From Prorocentrum cordatum (Eukaryota > Sar > Dinophyceae > Prorocentrales > Prorocentraceae), in NCBI GenBank assembly GCA_963575745.1, contig CAUYUJ010017793.1, forward strand, positions 295,001 to 359,000: a stretch of 64,000 nucleotides of DNA. Reading direction: 5' to 3'. Made by a program: the position numbers and the translations under genes. Shown in pieces: positions 1-9,551 of this stretch. Each line of letters opens with the position of its first letter. Positions within the stretch are counted from its first letter, which is position 1. The notes below the pieces were generated by a model, which worked only from the letters and a program-made list of their open reading frames with translations, was not told where the DNA came from and did not search any database.

Positions 1-29
1 TCGTCCATGTCGTCCTCTCATCTCTCCTC

Positions 30-170
30 AACGACCTCCTCCTCCTGCTCCTCCTGTTCCTTCTCTTCTTCTTCCTCCTCCTCCTCCTCCTCTCCGTCCT
101 CGTCGTCGACCCCCCCTCCTCCTCCTCCTCCTCCTCCTCCTTCTCCTCCTCCTCCTCCTCCTCCTCCTGC
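30..170. repeat. CTC-rich microsatellite
   Basis: Imperfect (CTC)n tract with TTC, CGTC and C-run interruptions. It is the first of many purine/pyrimidine-asymmetric triplet tracts in the window. The serine- and proline-rich reading frames through it are products of the repeat. Confidence 0.95.
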
Positions 171-750
171 TCGTGCCACTATCGTTTAATTTCTCCCTCC
201 CCCGTCCTCATCTCTTCCTCCCCATCCCCCATCCCTCGCCCCCTCCTCCCTCCACCTCGTCCTCCCCACCCTTGCCCCCCGCGGCGACGCGGGCATCGCA
301 CGGCCGGGAGGGGCGGGCCCTGGTCATGCCGAAGCGCGGCCAGCCCTTCCAGAAGACGGTGACCTCCGAAGCCCGCACGCGATCGCGAGCGCGTGCTCCT
401 CATACAGTCGGGGCGAGTAGTTTGTCGACACAACCACGAAGGAACTGAAATTAAGTGCATAAGGAAAGAGAGAGAGAGAGAGAAAGAGAACCATACATAT
501 ATTTATATATATATCGTATGAGGAGACGCAAAACACAACTCTGGCTGCGCTGCGCCTCGGAAACACGCTGCGACGAGACGCTGGACGAGACAGTCGGGGC
601 GTTGACCCTTGATTTCCATCAGTTGAACTTCGATCCCCCACCGAAAATCTAAGAAAAACACCCGAGGCGAATCGCAAAACAACGGACGAACACTGAGCCC
701 CCCCCCAGACGGGAAAGGGCTCCTTCGTCAGCGCCCCGACTGTACTCACT

Positions 751-920
751 CGGGGGCGCGCAAGCATGGACTAGCGGTCCACGGATCTGGCGCGCGGTCG
801 CCACACACATGGGTCGGGGGAGGTGCCCCCCGCGGCCGGTGCCGCCCCGCTCGGCGGCGGCAATCCGCGATTCCCCGTGGAAGCGGGACCCGTCGCTGAT
901 CCACGCCCCCGATGATCCAT
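751..920 (+). repeat. Interspersed repeat R1, copy 1
   Basis: One of four copies, all in the same orientation, of a roughly 170-200 bp repeat. It opens with CGGGGGCGCGCA-CATGGA, has GGCGCGCGGTCGCCA in the middle, then GGTGCCGCC-CGCTCGGCGGCGG, and ends near CCCGTCGCTGATCCACGCCC. The other copies start at 17,453, 22,583 and 52,132. No terminal inverted repeats or reading frame are evident, so its class is unknown. Confidence 0.85.
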
Positions 921-2452
921 TTAGGGAGCCCACGAAGGACGTAGGCGCCCAGCTATGTACATGAACACGGCCCCTCGATTCGCGAGACCGGCCGCGCTAT
1001 ACGAACATCTGTGCAATGCGTGCTCTCGAAACCAGCGTGGATTCACGTACATGTACGTCCTTCTTTCGCTCCTGATCCATGCCTGCGATCGTCTGACTCG
1101 CTGCCCGGTCCTGCTGCCCCCCCTGCTCCTCGTCCTCCCCCTCCGCTCCCCTCTCCTCCACCTCGGTGCCGCCGGCTCCTGCGCATCCCCCCGCCTCAGC
1201 AAAAACAGCCTTCGGTGAGAACGACGCGGGGCAGAAGCAAGCCGGCGCAGGCCCGCAGCCACTGCGACCGCAGCGCCCTTCCCGAGAACGCAAGACATGC
1301 AATTCGCCAATCGACTTGGGAAGGGTGGGGCCTCTACCAGCCTCCGATCTCCTCCTCCCTCCCTCCTCCCCCCCTCTATCCCCCTGTCCCCTGCCCCTTG
1401 CCCCCCCCGCAACACGACCGCGCCTCCTGGCTCGCCCCCTTCCCCCCCGTCCCACGTCACCCTCGCCCTCCCCCTCCCCGTCCCGCGTCCTGCTCCAGCT
1501 TCGGGCCCCTCCCCCTCCCCCACCGCCGCTCCTCCTCCTGTCCGCGCGCCCCCACCCCCCGCCTCGTCGTCCCGCGCCTCGCCCTGGAGATCAGAGGCTG
1601 ACGGCAGAGAGAGGCGAGGGAGGGAGCGGGGCGCCGCCCGCTGGGGCAGCCCCCAGCCGCCTCAGCCCGCAAAGAGGCGGAGAGGGGCGCCACCAACGGC
1701 GGGGAGGCTGACGGGCTCCGCTCCCTGTGGGCGGCAATCGCTGCCTCCGAAGAGGCGGCAGCCACGACAGTAGGGAGGCGGAGAACCCAGACATCCGACG
1801 ATGGGCCAGAAAACAAACGACACCACCCCACCTGCGGTCATCCCGTATAATAAGGACGCGCGATCAGGATGCAAGGGCCTTGAAAGGCCATGTCGAAACC
1901 TTGCGGGCGGGGCGCGGCCAGCGGAAGCGGCCGAGGATGGGCCGAAGGGGGATGCAGGGGTAGCCTTGGGAATGTTGCCCATCCTTACTACGCGGGTTGA
2001 CTATATGGCCCCACGGGCCTTAGGGTTTTTGCATGGTCTGTGCTACGGACCTCGATGGGCCGTAGCGAGACATGGAGGGCCAAAGGTAGGGGGGGTCGTT
2101 TGTTTTTGGTCGATTGCGCACTGGGCTTAAAAGGTCCCGACCCCTTCCCAGAGGGTAGTTTTGATGGCCCCAGGGCTCGAAGTTGAGGACATAACGCTCA
2201 GCTTGAACAAAAAACGCATCCGTCGGAGATCTGGAAAAAGGAGCGGCTGCAACAGCAGGAACTGCCTTGGGCCTCCAAAGCAATAACGCCGATGTTCAAT
2301 GGTTCCCAAACATCTGGCTCTTGATATTTCTTTTAAATACTCACCGGGATGAAAGAAAACGGCGCGAGAAGAACCGGGAACCAAAACGACTGAATCCAAC
2401 CAAACATGGCAACGGAACCGGTAAAACCAGACATGGCCCTGCCGTTTCCCAG

Positions 2453-2574
2453 GGTCCCCAATGTTTCCCATATCTTCTGGGCATTTGTCTTCCCTCCCGC
2501 GACCCACATTCTCCCCGAGTTCTTTTTCCCAGGAGTCGATGATGAATTCTGTCTGTGTGTGTTTCCCCCGCGCC
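2453..2574 (+). repeat. Interspersed repeat R2, partial copy
   Basis: A diverged partial member of the R2 family (see 57,311). It keeps the CCCATAT-TTCTGGG block, the TTTGTCTTCCC block and the end motif GTCGATGATGAATT-TGTCTGTGTG. Confidence 0.6.
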
Positions 2575-3313
2575 CTGTCTCCCCAATGAGTGCTTTGCGC
2601 GGCCCGCCTAGCTCCTACTCGGAAGAGGCTCGCTCTCGACCCGCAGACCAAAAAAGTGTGTGTTTTCCCCCTCCTGACTTTCCAATAGAGGAAAAGAATG
2701 ATGCACATACACCGAGTCTGGCCAGACCCATCCTGAGCCCAGGATCGGTGCATGTGCCCTCCTACCTTGGCCAGGAAGGCACATGCACCGATCCTGGGTC
2801 AAGGATGCACGTTGTCAGGATCGGTGCGTGTGCATAATTCTCTTCGCCCGATCCATGGCCCACTCGCGCCTCCTTCGCCTCGTGGCGGGAGCGCGCGACG
2901 GCGGGGGGGGATCTCGGGAGCGCTGGGCGCCCAGGAGGAGGGCGAGGAGGGCGAGGAGGAGGAGGGCGAGGAGGAGGAGGAGAAGGAGGAGGCGGAGCGC
3001 CTTCCTTTTCTGCCTCGGGGGGCGGGCAGGCCGCGGAGCTTCTGGGCATTGTCCTTGGCACCCGGAGGGAGGCGCCGGCGCCCTCCGAGCCCGCGGCGCG
3101 CGGCGCGCGGCCGCGGCGCGGAGGCGGCGCCGAGCTCGGCCGCGCGGTCCCTCGGGAGGCAGCTGCAGGGAGGCCTTCGCGAGGACGCTCCACACGAGGG
3201 GCTCGATGTCCACCGCCAGCGCCAGAAGCAGGAGGGGGAGGGGGCCCTCCTCCTCCTCCTCCTCCTCCTCCTCCTCCTCCTCCACCTCCTTCCCACCTCC
3301 AATGAACGGGCCC

Positions 3314-3466
3314 TGGGACACACAAATAAATAACCACTAATAAACATACTCCACATATTTGCCCATATGTTCTGGGTCTCTCTCGTCCCCCCCACTTCCC
3401 ATATTTTCTGATATTTTCCTTGGGATCGACGATTATTTGAGTCTGTGTTTTTTTTTCCCCTCCTGA
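3314..3466 (+). repeat. Interspersed repeat R2, copy
   Basis: A full-length R2 member. It starts TGGGACACACAAATAAATA, has the CCCATATTTTC blocks, then ATCGACGATTATTTG and GTCTGTGTTT, ending TCCCCTCCTGA. Its ends are weakly complementary (ACACAAATA against TGTGTCTGTGTGTTT), as in a small inverted-repeat element. Confidence 0.8.
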
Positions 3467-4437
3467 TCCAACTTGGGGTGGTGGTGGTGGTGGTGGTGGA
3501 AAACCGGCCCACCACAACACCCTCGGGCCACACAAAAACGACGGAACATGCTTCGCTGTGTTTGGTCTCTAAGGGCCCTCGCTGGACCCAGGGACCGTCC
3601 GAGAACGATTCGGGATGAACGGCCAGTCCCGGGGAAAGGGTCATGTGAATCATGAGGAAATCAGACGTCGGGGGTTTGGACTACGAGGTATTTCGCTAGC
3701 GGCGAGCGTATCCACATCCACGCCCTCGCAATCAGGATGCCGGGACGCGTTCCCGTGGACACGCGGTCGCCGCGCGGAGCATCCGCACACAAAAACGCCC
3801 ACTATTCACTGAGACGCAGCCCAGGGGCCTGGCCCACGAGGCCGCGGATACTGATTATGTCTCCCGCCCACGAAGAGCAACTCAGGGGCATCAGGCCCGA
3901 TTGATGGGCCATGAAGCCCGATCAGCCCAACTTGAGCCCAACTTGAGCCCAGAGCGACTAACTCAGCCCAACTTGAGGCCAACTTGAGCCCGATCAGCCC
4001 AACTTTAACTCAGAGCAACTTGAGCCCGAGCCCAGAGCCACTGAGGGGCATCGGCCCAACTTGAGCCCAGGAGTAGGCAAGATTAAGCGGGGTAAGGCGG
4101 GCTGGTGCTGAACTCAGCCTCCCAATGAGTTGCATCCCGACCTCGCCTCTTGGCCAGCCGAGCCCTGGAGGCCGCGGTCGAGGATTGGAGGCCTCCATCG
4201 CCCTGAGATCCGACGTGGCGAGCACAAGCACAAAACACCGTGAAAAGTTGCTACCAGAGTCCCCCAGACCCCAGCGACCCGCGCCACTGCTCGAGCCGCA
4301 TCTGCCTGCGAGAGGGCCCCGCGAGGTCAGAAGCCGGGGGAGGACGCCAAGCTCGAACAAGAGGGAAAGCGCCAGGATCTCAGGGATCGTACTGTGATGG
4401 GCCGATTTTCCACCACACTACTACCTCAAGTGATTCG

Positions 4438-4535
4438 GAGAGGGAGGAGGGGGAGGAGGAGGAGGGGGAGGAGGAGGAGGAGGAGGAGGAGGAGGAGAGG
4501 AGGAGGAGGAGGAGGAGGAGGAGGAGGCGGAGGAG
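4438..4535. repeat. GAG microsatellite
   Basis: A long (GAG/GGA)n run on the plus strand, continuing the strand-asymmetric triplet repeats of the window. A similar run lies at 4706-4755. Confidence 0.95.
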
Positions 4536-5586
4536 GACGTCCCCATCCCCCCGTCTCCCTCGGCCGACCTATGGCTGTGGTAGTGGAGAGTCGGCCCATC
4601 ACGCGTGCGGAGCGAGAGGCGCACGCCCCGCCGTGCGCCGGCGGCGGCTGGCGGCCTGGCTGGCGCAGCCAAGCTTTGTACACACGGCAGGGAGAGGGGG
4701 GAAAGGAGGAGGAGGAGGAGGAGGAGGAGGAGGAGGAGGAGGAGGAGGAGGAGGGGGGCGACCGCCGGGCGACCGCCGGGCGCCGCCGGTGAGCGACACG
4801 ATGCTGGCCCCCGGGGGGCACGTGGTCGGGGGCGTCGAAGAGGGGGGCGTGGCCAGGAAGAAGGGAGCGCGTTCCCCTACTCGCAACGTAACTGCTCGGG
4901 ACTCGAGAAATGGCCTGGAGCCGCCGCGGGGGAACTAGGATACACTCCGTCGAAGCAAGCACCTGGTGTTCGGACGTTTGCGAGTAGGCATTTTGCGAGC
5001 AGCGGAACGTTGCTCGTTGGAAGAGGGGAGGGCGCAACTCATGGCCGGCGGCATGTGCGCGCGTGGCCCAGGGGGGGGGAGGGGGCGCATCGAAATAGAA
5101 GCAGCGGCGCCATGAAACCTGGGGAGATACCACGGCCTCCGCCAGGATATCCCTCCCCCCCACCCAGTCATCACCCCCGTCTTTGCCGCCCCCGGCATGG
5201 GGGAGCACTGGGGGAGCGTGGCAGGCAGGCCACGGGAGGGCCCCGCAGAGCCGAAGCGTCCCGAAGACTGGAATGTAGCCCAGCGTGGTCCTCATGTCAG
5301 CGGCTTGGCTGCATGGAAAGCTCGAGAGAAAGGACTCTCCACCCCCTCAGTGAAACTGGCCGTCCCTGGGCGGATCGGGGTCGGGGAGGAGGCAGGAGGA
5401 GGGGGGCAGGGCAGGAAAAGAGGGTCGAGGAGGAGACTGACGAGGGTGAAGGAACGTCATGGATCATGGATTGGCCCGTCTCCGAATAGCTGGGGAGGGC
5501 GACGGGGTCGAGGGGGAGGGGGGATGGACAGGAAGGGAGGAGCAGGAACGCGTCGAGGGGGCGGGGAGGAGGGAGAGAAGACTACA

Positions 5587-5780
5587 CGTCGGTCGAACAA
5601 AAATATATGTAAAAACGAGAAGTAGGAAGGCGGGTAAAATTGACTGGGTTCGGGCCCGCCAAGAGCATTGCAAACCACCGCAAACACGCATAAAGCATGA
5701 TCGACTCTTGAACTAGGAAGGCGCTCGACGCAGATTGGGCTCTGAAAAACCAGGCGCACCTACTTCTGACGACGGACGGC
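5587..5780. mobile_element. MITE-L, copy 1 (non-coding inverted-repeat element)
   Basis: About 195 bp, homologous to 19,120-19,298. Both copies start CGTCGGTCG, carry an internal GAAGTAGGAAGGCG block and a second (T)GAA(G/C)TAGGAAGGCGC block, and end CCTACTT-(C)AACGA-C-GCG. The reverse complement of the end resembles the start, giving imperfect terminal inverted repeats of about 20 bp. It has no coding capacity, as expected of a miniature inverted-repeat transposable element. Confidence 0.7.
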
Positions 5781-5975
5781 GTGCAATGAGGAGGGTAAGA
5801 GGAAAACAAAATTGAAAGAAGAGGACCTGCACACCAACCCAAACTTGGAAATGTAGTGGAGAGAACAACACGGCGCGGAGCAAGAAGACAAGGATGCCGA
5901 GAAGGCGGACCCGAGGCAGGGGTGAAGGGAAGAAAACGTACGGACCAGACGAAAGGATACATGAAGGGACAGCTT

Positions 5976-6102
5976 GCCGTCGCTCGGACGTCCATTTCCC
6001 GTGCATTGTTCGGTTTCGTGCGTGTTTTTTTCGCTCGATGATCCAGGATGTTCCTTAAGGGTCCTCGCCGAGAAAAAACATACACACGTCCGAGCGATGC
6101 CA
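5976..6102. mobile_element. MITE-M, copy 1
   Basis: About 127 bp bounded by near-perfect inverted repeats: GCCGTCGCTCGGACGT at one end and ACGTCCGAGCGATGCCA at the other. Homologous copies lie at 49,823-49,914 and 57,719-57,844, sharing GTTTCGTGYGTG and GGTCCTCGCCGA internally. No reading frame; a non-autonomous DNA transposon is the simplest reading. Confidence 0.75.
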
Positions 6103-6639
6103 GGGGACAGGTGGTGGAGGAGACCAAAGTGGAGGATGAGGGAGCGGAGCGAGAGTGACGTAGGAGGCAAGAGAAAAACACTCACGACGACGACGAAGCC
6201 AAGGAAGACAAGCAACGACGAGCAGGACTGCCACATCGGGGCGCCCCACAAACCCGCAGCGCCCTCATATTGGCATGAAGAAAACGGCTTCTGGTGGAAA
6301 CGCGTTCCCAGGACCGAAGTCCCACCCTCCCGACGAGGCCTGAAGGCGGCGAAAACCTTAACAACCCCCTCCGCCCATGACGAATTTTCCACATGACCAC
6401 CCTGATCAAAGAACGGTGAGGGTGCGTTCTGACCAGGCGATTCCAACCGTAGCGACGGTAGGTCATGCAGTGACCCAACAGAAAGCCCGGAGACGACGAC
6501 CAAAGACCTCGAATTCCGAAACTCGAACGTCGACGACTCCCGTCAGGACCCGTTTCCCATCATGTCGAGATCCACCCAGCGTCTTCGGGCAAAAAACACG
6601 GCCACAGCCGAAGAGGTTGAGGCGCCCCGAATGGAGTCC

Positions 6640-6740
6640 GAGCAGAAGGGGTCGGACGATCGCGCCGCATCGCCAGTGCATCGCCGAGGCACCGGCGACC
6701 TTGGCATGGAGAAGATCGGGTTCCACATCGAGCCGCACCG
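6640..6740. mobile_element. MITE-N, partial copy
   Basis: Contains GGGGTCGGACGATCGCGCCGC, then CATCGCC-GTGCATCGCC and a GGTTCCACATCGAGCCG block shared with 54,535-54,665. The best-bounded member is at 23,275-23,408. Confidence 0.5.
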
Positions 6741-6808
6741 CCTCCTCCTCCTCCTCCTCCTCCTCCTCCTCCTCCTCCTCCTCCCTCCTCCCTCCTCCCT
6801 CCTCCCTC

Positions 6809-6937
6809 ACTGAGATGTTTAGTCTTGAACTGCGCAAACCCTGAGCCCTGATGCGTACGGAACAGATACTACACTTGATCATTCACTGATCCTCTGAATT
6901 GCTAAGCTGATCTGCTGCTGAAGCTGATATTCTCAGT
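6809..6937 (-). repeat. 3' LTR of the copia element
   Basis: 129 bp, base-for-base identical to 16,510-16,638. It begins ACTGAGA and ends TCTCAGT, a perfect 7-bp inverted repeat. If the conventional TG...CA ends are preferred, the LTR is the inner 125 bp (6811-6935), but only the longer form leaves matching CCCTC flanks. The LTR is very short for this class. Confidence 0.92.
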
Positions 6938-6952
6938 CTCATTCTACTTTCT
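6938..6952 (-). promoter_or_regulatory. Polypurine tract
   Basis: On the minus strand the sequence directly before the 3' LTR reads AGAAAGTAGAATGAG, 14 of 15 purines. This is the expected position of the plus-strand primer for reverse transcription. The same tract plus the LTR edge is repeated inside the coding region at 13,402-13,440. Confidence 0.7.
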
Positions 6953-7039
6953 AAGGGCTGTTGTGGAAAAAGTTACAGGGAAGAAAACGCATTCTAAAAA
7001 ACCATCTAACTCGAGAGAGAGAGAGAGAGAAGGAGGAGG

Positions 7040-9551
7040 TTAGGAGAGAGGTGACTCCGGGCGGCAACGGATGCGAGCCTCAGTCATCAGGATGTCGTTC
7101 ATCTGGTAGAACTCGAAGTGCACCTGGCCGTTGAATTTCTGGATCGTCTCCAGGTCGCTCTCCGTGTAGTCCACCGGTGCATGCTGGATACGTCGAGCCG
7201 TAGCTACCTTAGATACCATCTCCATGTCGAAGAAACCTGTGGTCAATAGCTTCATCATCTGCTTGAAGGTCCCCGGCTTTGTCATTGCATCTGCTATCAT
7301 GATCTCCGTCGGCACATGTATCGTCCACCGTATCCGCGTAGTGATTCTTTCCTCTCGGAGTGCCATCACCGGAAGCCTCTGCTGCTTGTCCTGAGGAACG
7401 CCCTTCAGGCCCGTCACCAGCTCAAACACGTCCTTGCAATCCGTCAGGTGGTCGATCGCAATCTCATAGGCGCCCTTCTCGTTGATGTCCATCATCGCCT
7501 TGATACGATCCTTCTGAGCAATATCTTGATCCATCTGCATTTCCGTGATACGAAGCGCTATCATCTGTGCATTACTTACAACACTTAGCGCACAATTTGT
7601 CTCACCCATTGAAGTCGAATGTGCCACCTTCTTCGCCTTGTTCGAGAGAATCGCCATCGGATGACAGTATCCACTGAGACACCTTTTGTCGCTGATCGTG
7701 TCCATCTTGTTGTCCATGACGAGAGGAACATCGTGCATGAGTAAGATAACCTGGCCTTCTTGTGGATACACACTCGTCTTAGTCGTGTGGTTAGCATCTC
7801 CTATGGCGCGCAGGCAGTAGGGTCCTGAGAGTCGTGGATAATGAAGACCGATCATGATGTTGTCGTTCTGCGCCTTCTTCAACACCGCATTGGCCCTCTT
7901 GAGATGCATCACCCTCGGTTCATTGTTGAAGCCCTGCAATTGAGTGACTTCCGTCAAGATGTGCACATTGCATTGACACAGGAACAGCATGCTGGTGAGG
8001 ATGCTCCGAAAACCATGTATATATTGTGCTGATACAAGTTGATCATCATTCTAGGCAGGGATCTCGCATGGCTTGATGTTACGTAAGTGGTCGAGCTGCT
8101 GAATGAGGATGCTATCATTCGCCAATCTAGAGTACTGAGCTCCGTTGTGTGTGAAGGGTAGGTTCTGACGCTTGACTGCTCCAAACTTCGTCTCCAGTAG
8201 CTGCCTCAGGAAATTCAAGATCTGTGTCCTCGACTGAGTGAGTAGGTCGTCCACGTGAATCGTGAGGCAGGCTGCCAGCTTATCCGTCATTGCTGTCAGA
8301 AGGTTCTCCGATACTCCGCATTCATGCGCCTTGTGAGGATGCCGTCGTCGTAGGATGTCGATGTCCTTCACCGTCCAGTACACGAAATTGTCATCCCACA
8401 GACTGATGCGAGCTTCCATGGTGGACACGAGGAACAGCGTGAGTGCGATCTGCCACAGATGTGGAGCGTCGACCAGCCCATACATAGGCTTGAGTAGCTC
8501 CAGGAGAAAGAGTCCGTAGTCAACCGGCTGTACCACCACTGAGCTGCCCTCGATGTTGGCCAAGTGTCGCCACACGTTCGCTGGTGGATTGAGGTAGACT
8601 TTCCTGACCGTTGTACATGACAACTTCAACTCTCTTGAACGTTTCCTCAATTCATCGAACGATAGTCCTTGAAGAAATGCCGTTGAAATATCCCAACTTT
8701 CAAGGTCTGTCATAGCGTGACACTGTGCCATACTCACCACCAATTTTTAACTGATCCTTGATGCTGTACTGGAATGCCTCTGTATCTGATGTTTCTGGGA
8801 ATCTAGAAAACCACGGCCGCACAATCGGGATTTCACCTCCCAGAGTTGCTTCTTGGAGTTGAACTTCCAGCGCCGAACCCATACTGCATCAATGATGTTC
8901 CGAGAGTCCAAGTTCTTGACCGCTGCACACGCGAACACAGAGTGGCCCACGAAAGCTGTGAGCTCTGCCCGATCAGCCGCTTCGACTAGGTCCCAGTTCT
9001 CGTATATCTCCTGCTCGGTAAGGTTGCCATCCGCCTGAGCCGCGTAGGTAACCGCTTCTCCCGTGTGTAGGTCGAACAGGAAACACTGATCCTTCTTCCA
9101 TGGTCCAGCAAGAACCCAGGCTGATTGCGAGCGTGTCCACGGAAGGTCCGATGTTGGCAGGCCGTTTTGCTGTCCTATCTTGTCGGCAAAGAAGTTGGCC
9201 TGTCGTTGCTGTTCCAACACGATGGTCATTGAGTCGTGCAAGTATGATTCACGCGCTTCATTTAGGTAAGTCTCTTCTTCTGCAGTGACATCCAGACAAC
9301 TTGTTGCCATGTTGCGTCGAGCGTACAGGTCAGTATCTTGAATAGGCGCGTGGTCGCTCTCTGGCATGTCGACGTGTACCGGCAACCCGATGGGAACAGC
9401 ATCTTCCGCTGGCATATTCTGCAAATGTTTCCAATCTTCCGAGCTGAGACCCTGTCCAGAAAGAGCGTTGTCATCACCTGAAGGAATCAGTGTCTGTGAA
9501 CTCGTTGGTGCTGACTGTTCGGCCTCAGCACCAGGTTGAGAAACATCTTGC
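7040..9551 (-). pseudogene. pol: Copia reverse transcriptase and RNase H, interrupted
   Basis: Continues the polyprotein one frame away from the Gag-integrase frame. Reading 5' to 3', RT comes first: the motif-A equivalent is WDISTAFLQG, a LKPMYGLVDAPHLW motif follows, and the catalytic pair lies in HVDDLL (about 8250). The RNase H part has the copia-type ending IADAMTKPG (about 7270-7295) and a HSTSMGET segment. Two in-frame stops interrupt it: TAA at 8747-8749 and TAG at 8051-8053. Both sides of each stop stay in the same frame and read as one protein, so these are point lesions rather than gene boundaries. The final stop is at 7040-7042, about 100 bp before the 3' LTR. Family identity is clear from the motifs; activity is unlikely in this copy. 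Confidence 0.9.

Larger units (their letters stand above)
171..6743. other. Gene-free repeat-rich region
   Basis: No convincing coding sequence was seen on either strand. The stretch holds copies of interspersed families described separately: R1 at 751, R2 at 2453 and 3314, MITE-L at 5587, MITE-M at 5976 and MITE-N near 6645. It also has GAG/CTC tracts near 2936-2995, 3250-3290, 4440-4530 and 4706-4755. A CAACTTGAGCCC minisatellite lies near 3920-4070. The block 1853-2000 resembles 51,780-51,955 (both share a GGATGCAAGGGCCTTG core), marking another dispersed repeat. Confidence 0.75.

Noticed and set aside
1011-1831. Overlapping Pro- and Arg-rich frames on both strands
   Set aside because: Compositional consequence of C-rich DNA; no domain or conserved motif is seen.
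3920-4070. Repeated CAACTTGAGCCC, similar to the end of an inverted spliced leader (CTTGAGCC)
   Set aside because: Only 8 bases match and the motif recurs as a minisatellite; no gene follows it.
7316-7588. Plus-strand frames opposite the copia pol gene
   Set aside because: Antisense shadows of a coding region identified by clear RT/RNase H motifs on the other strand.
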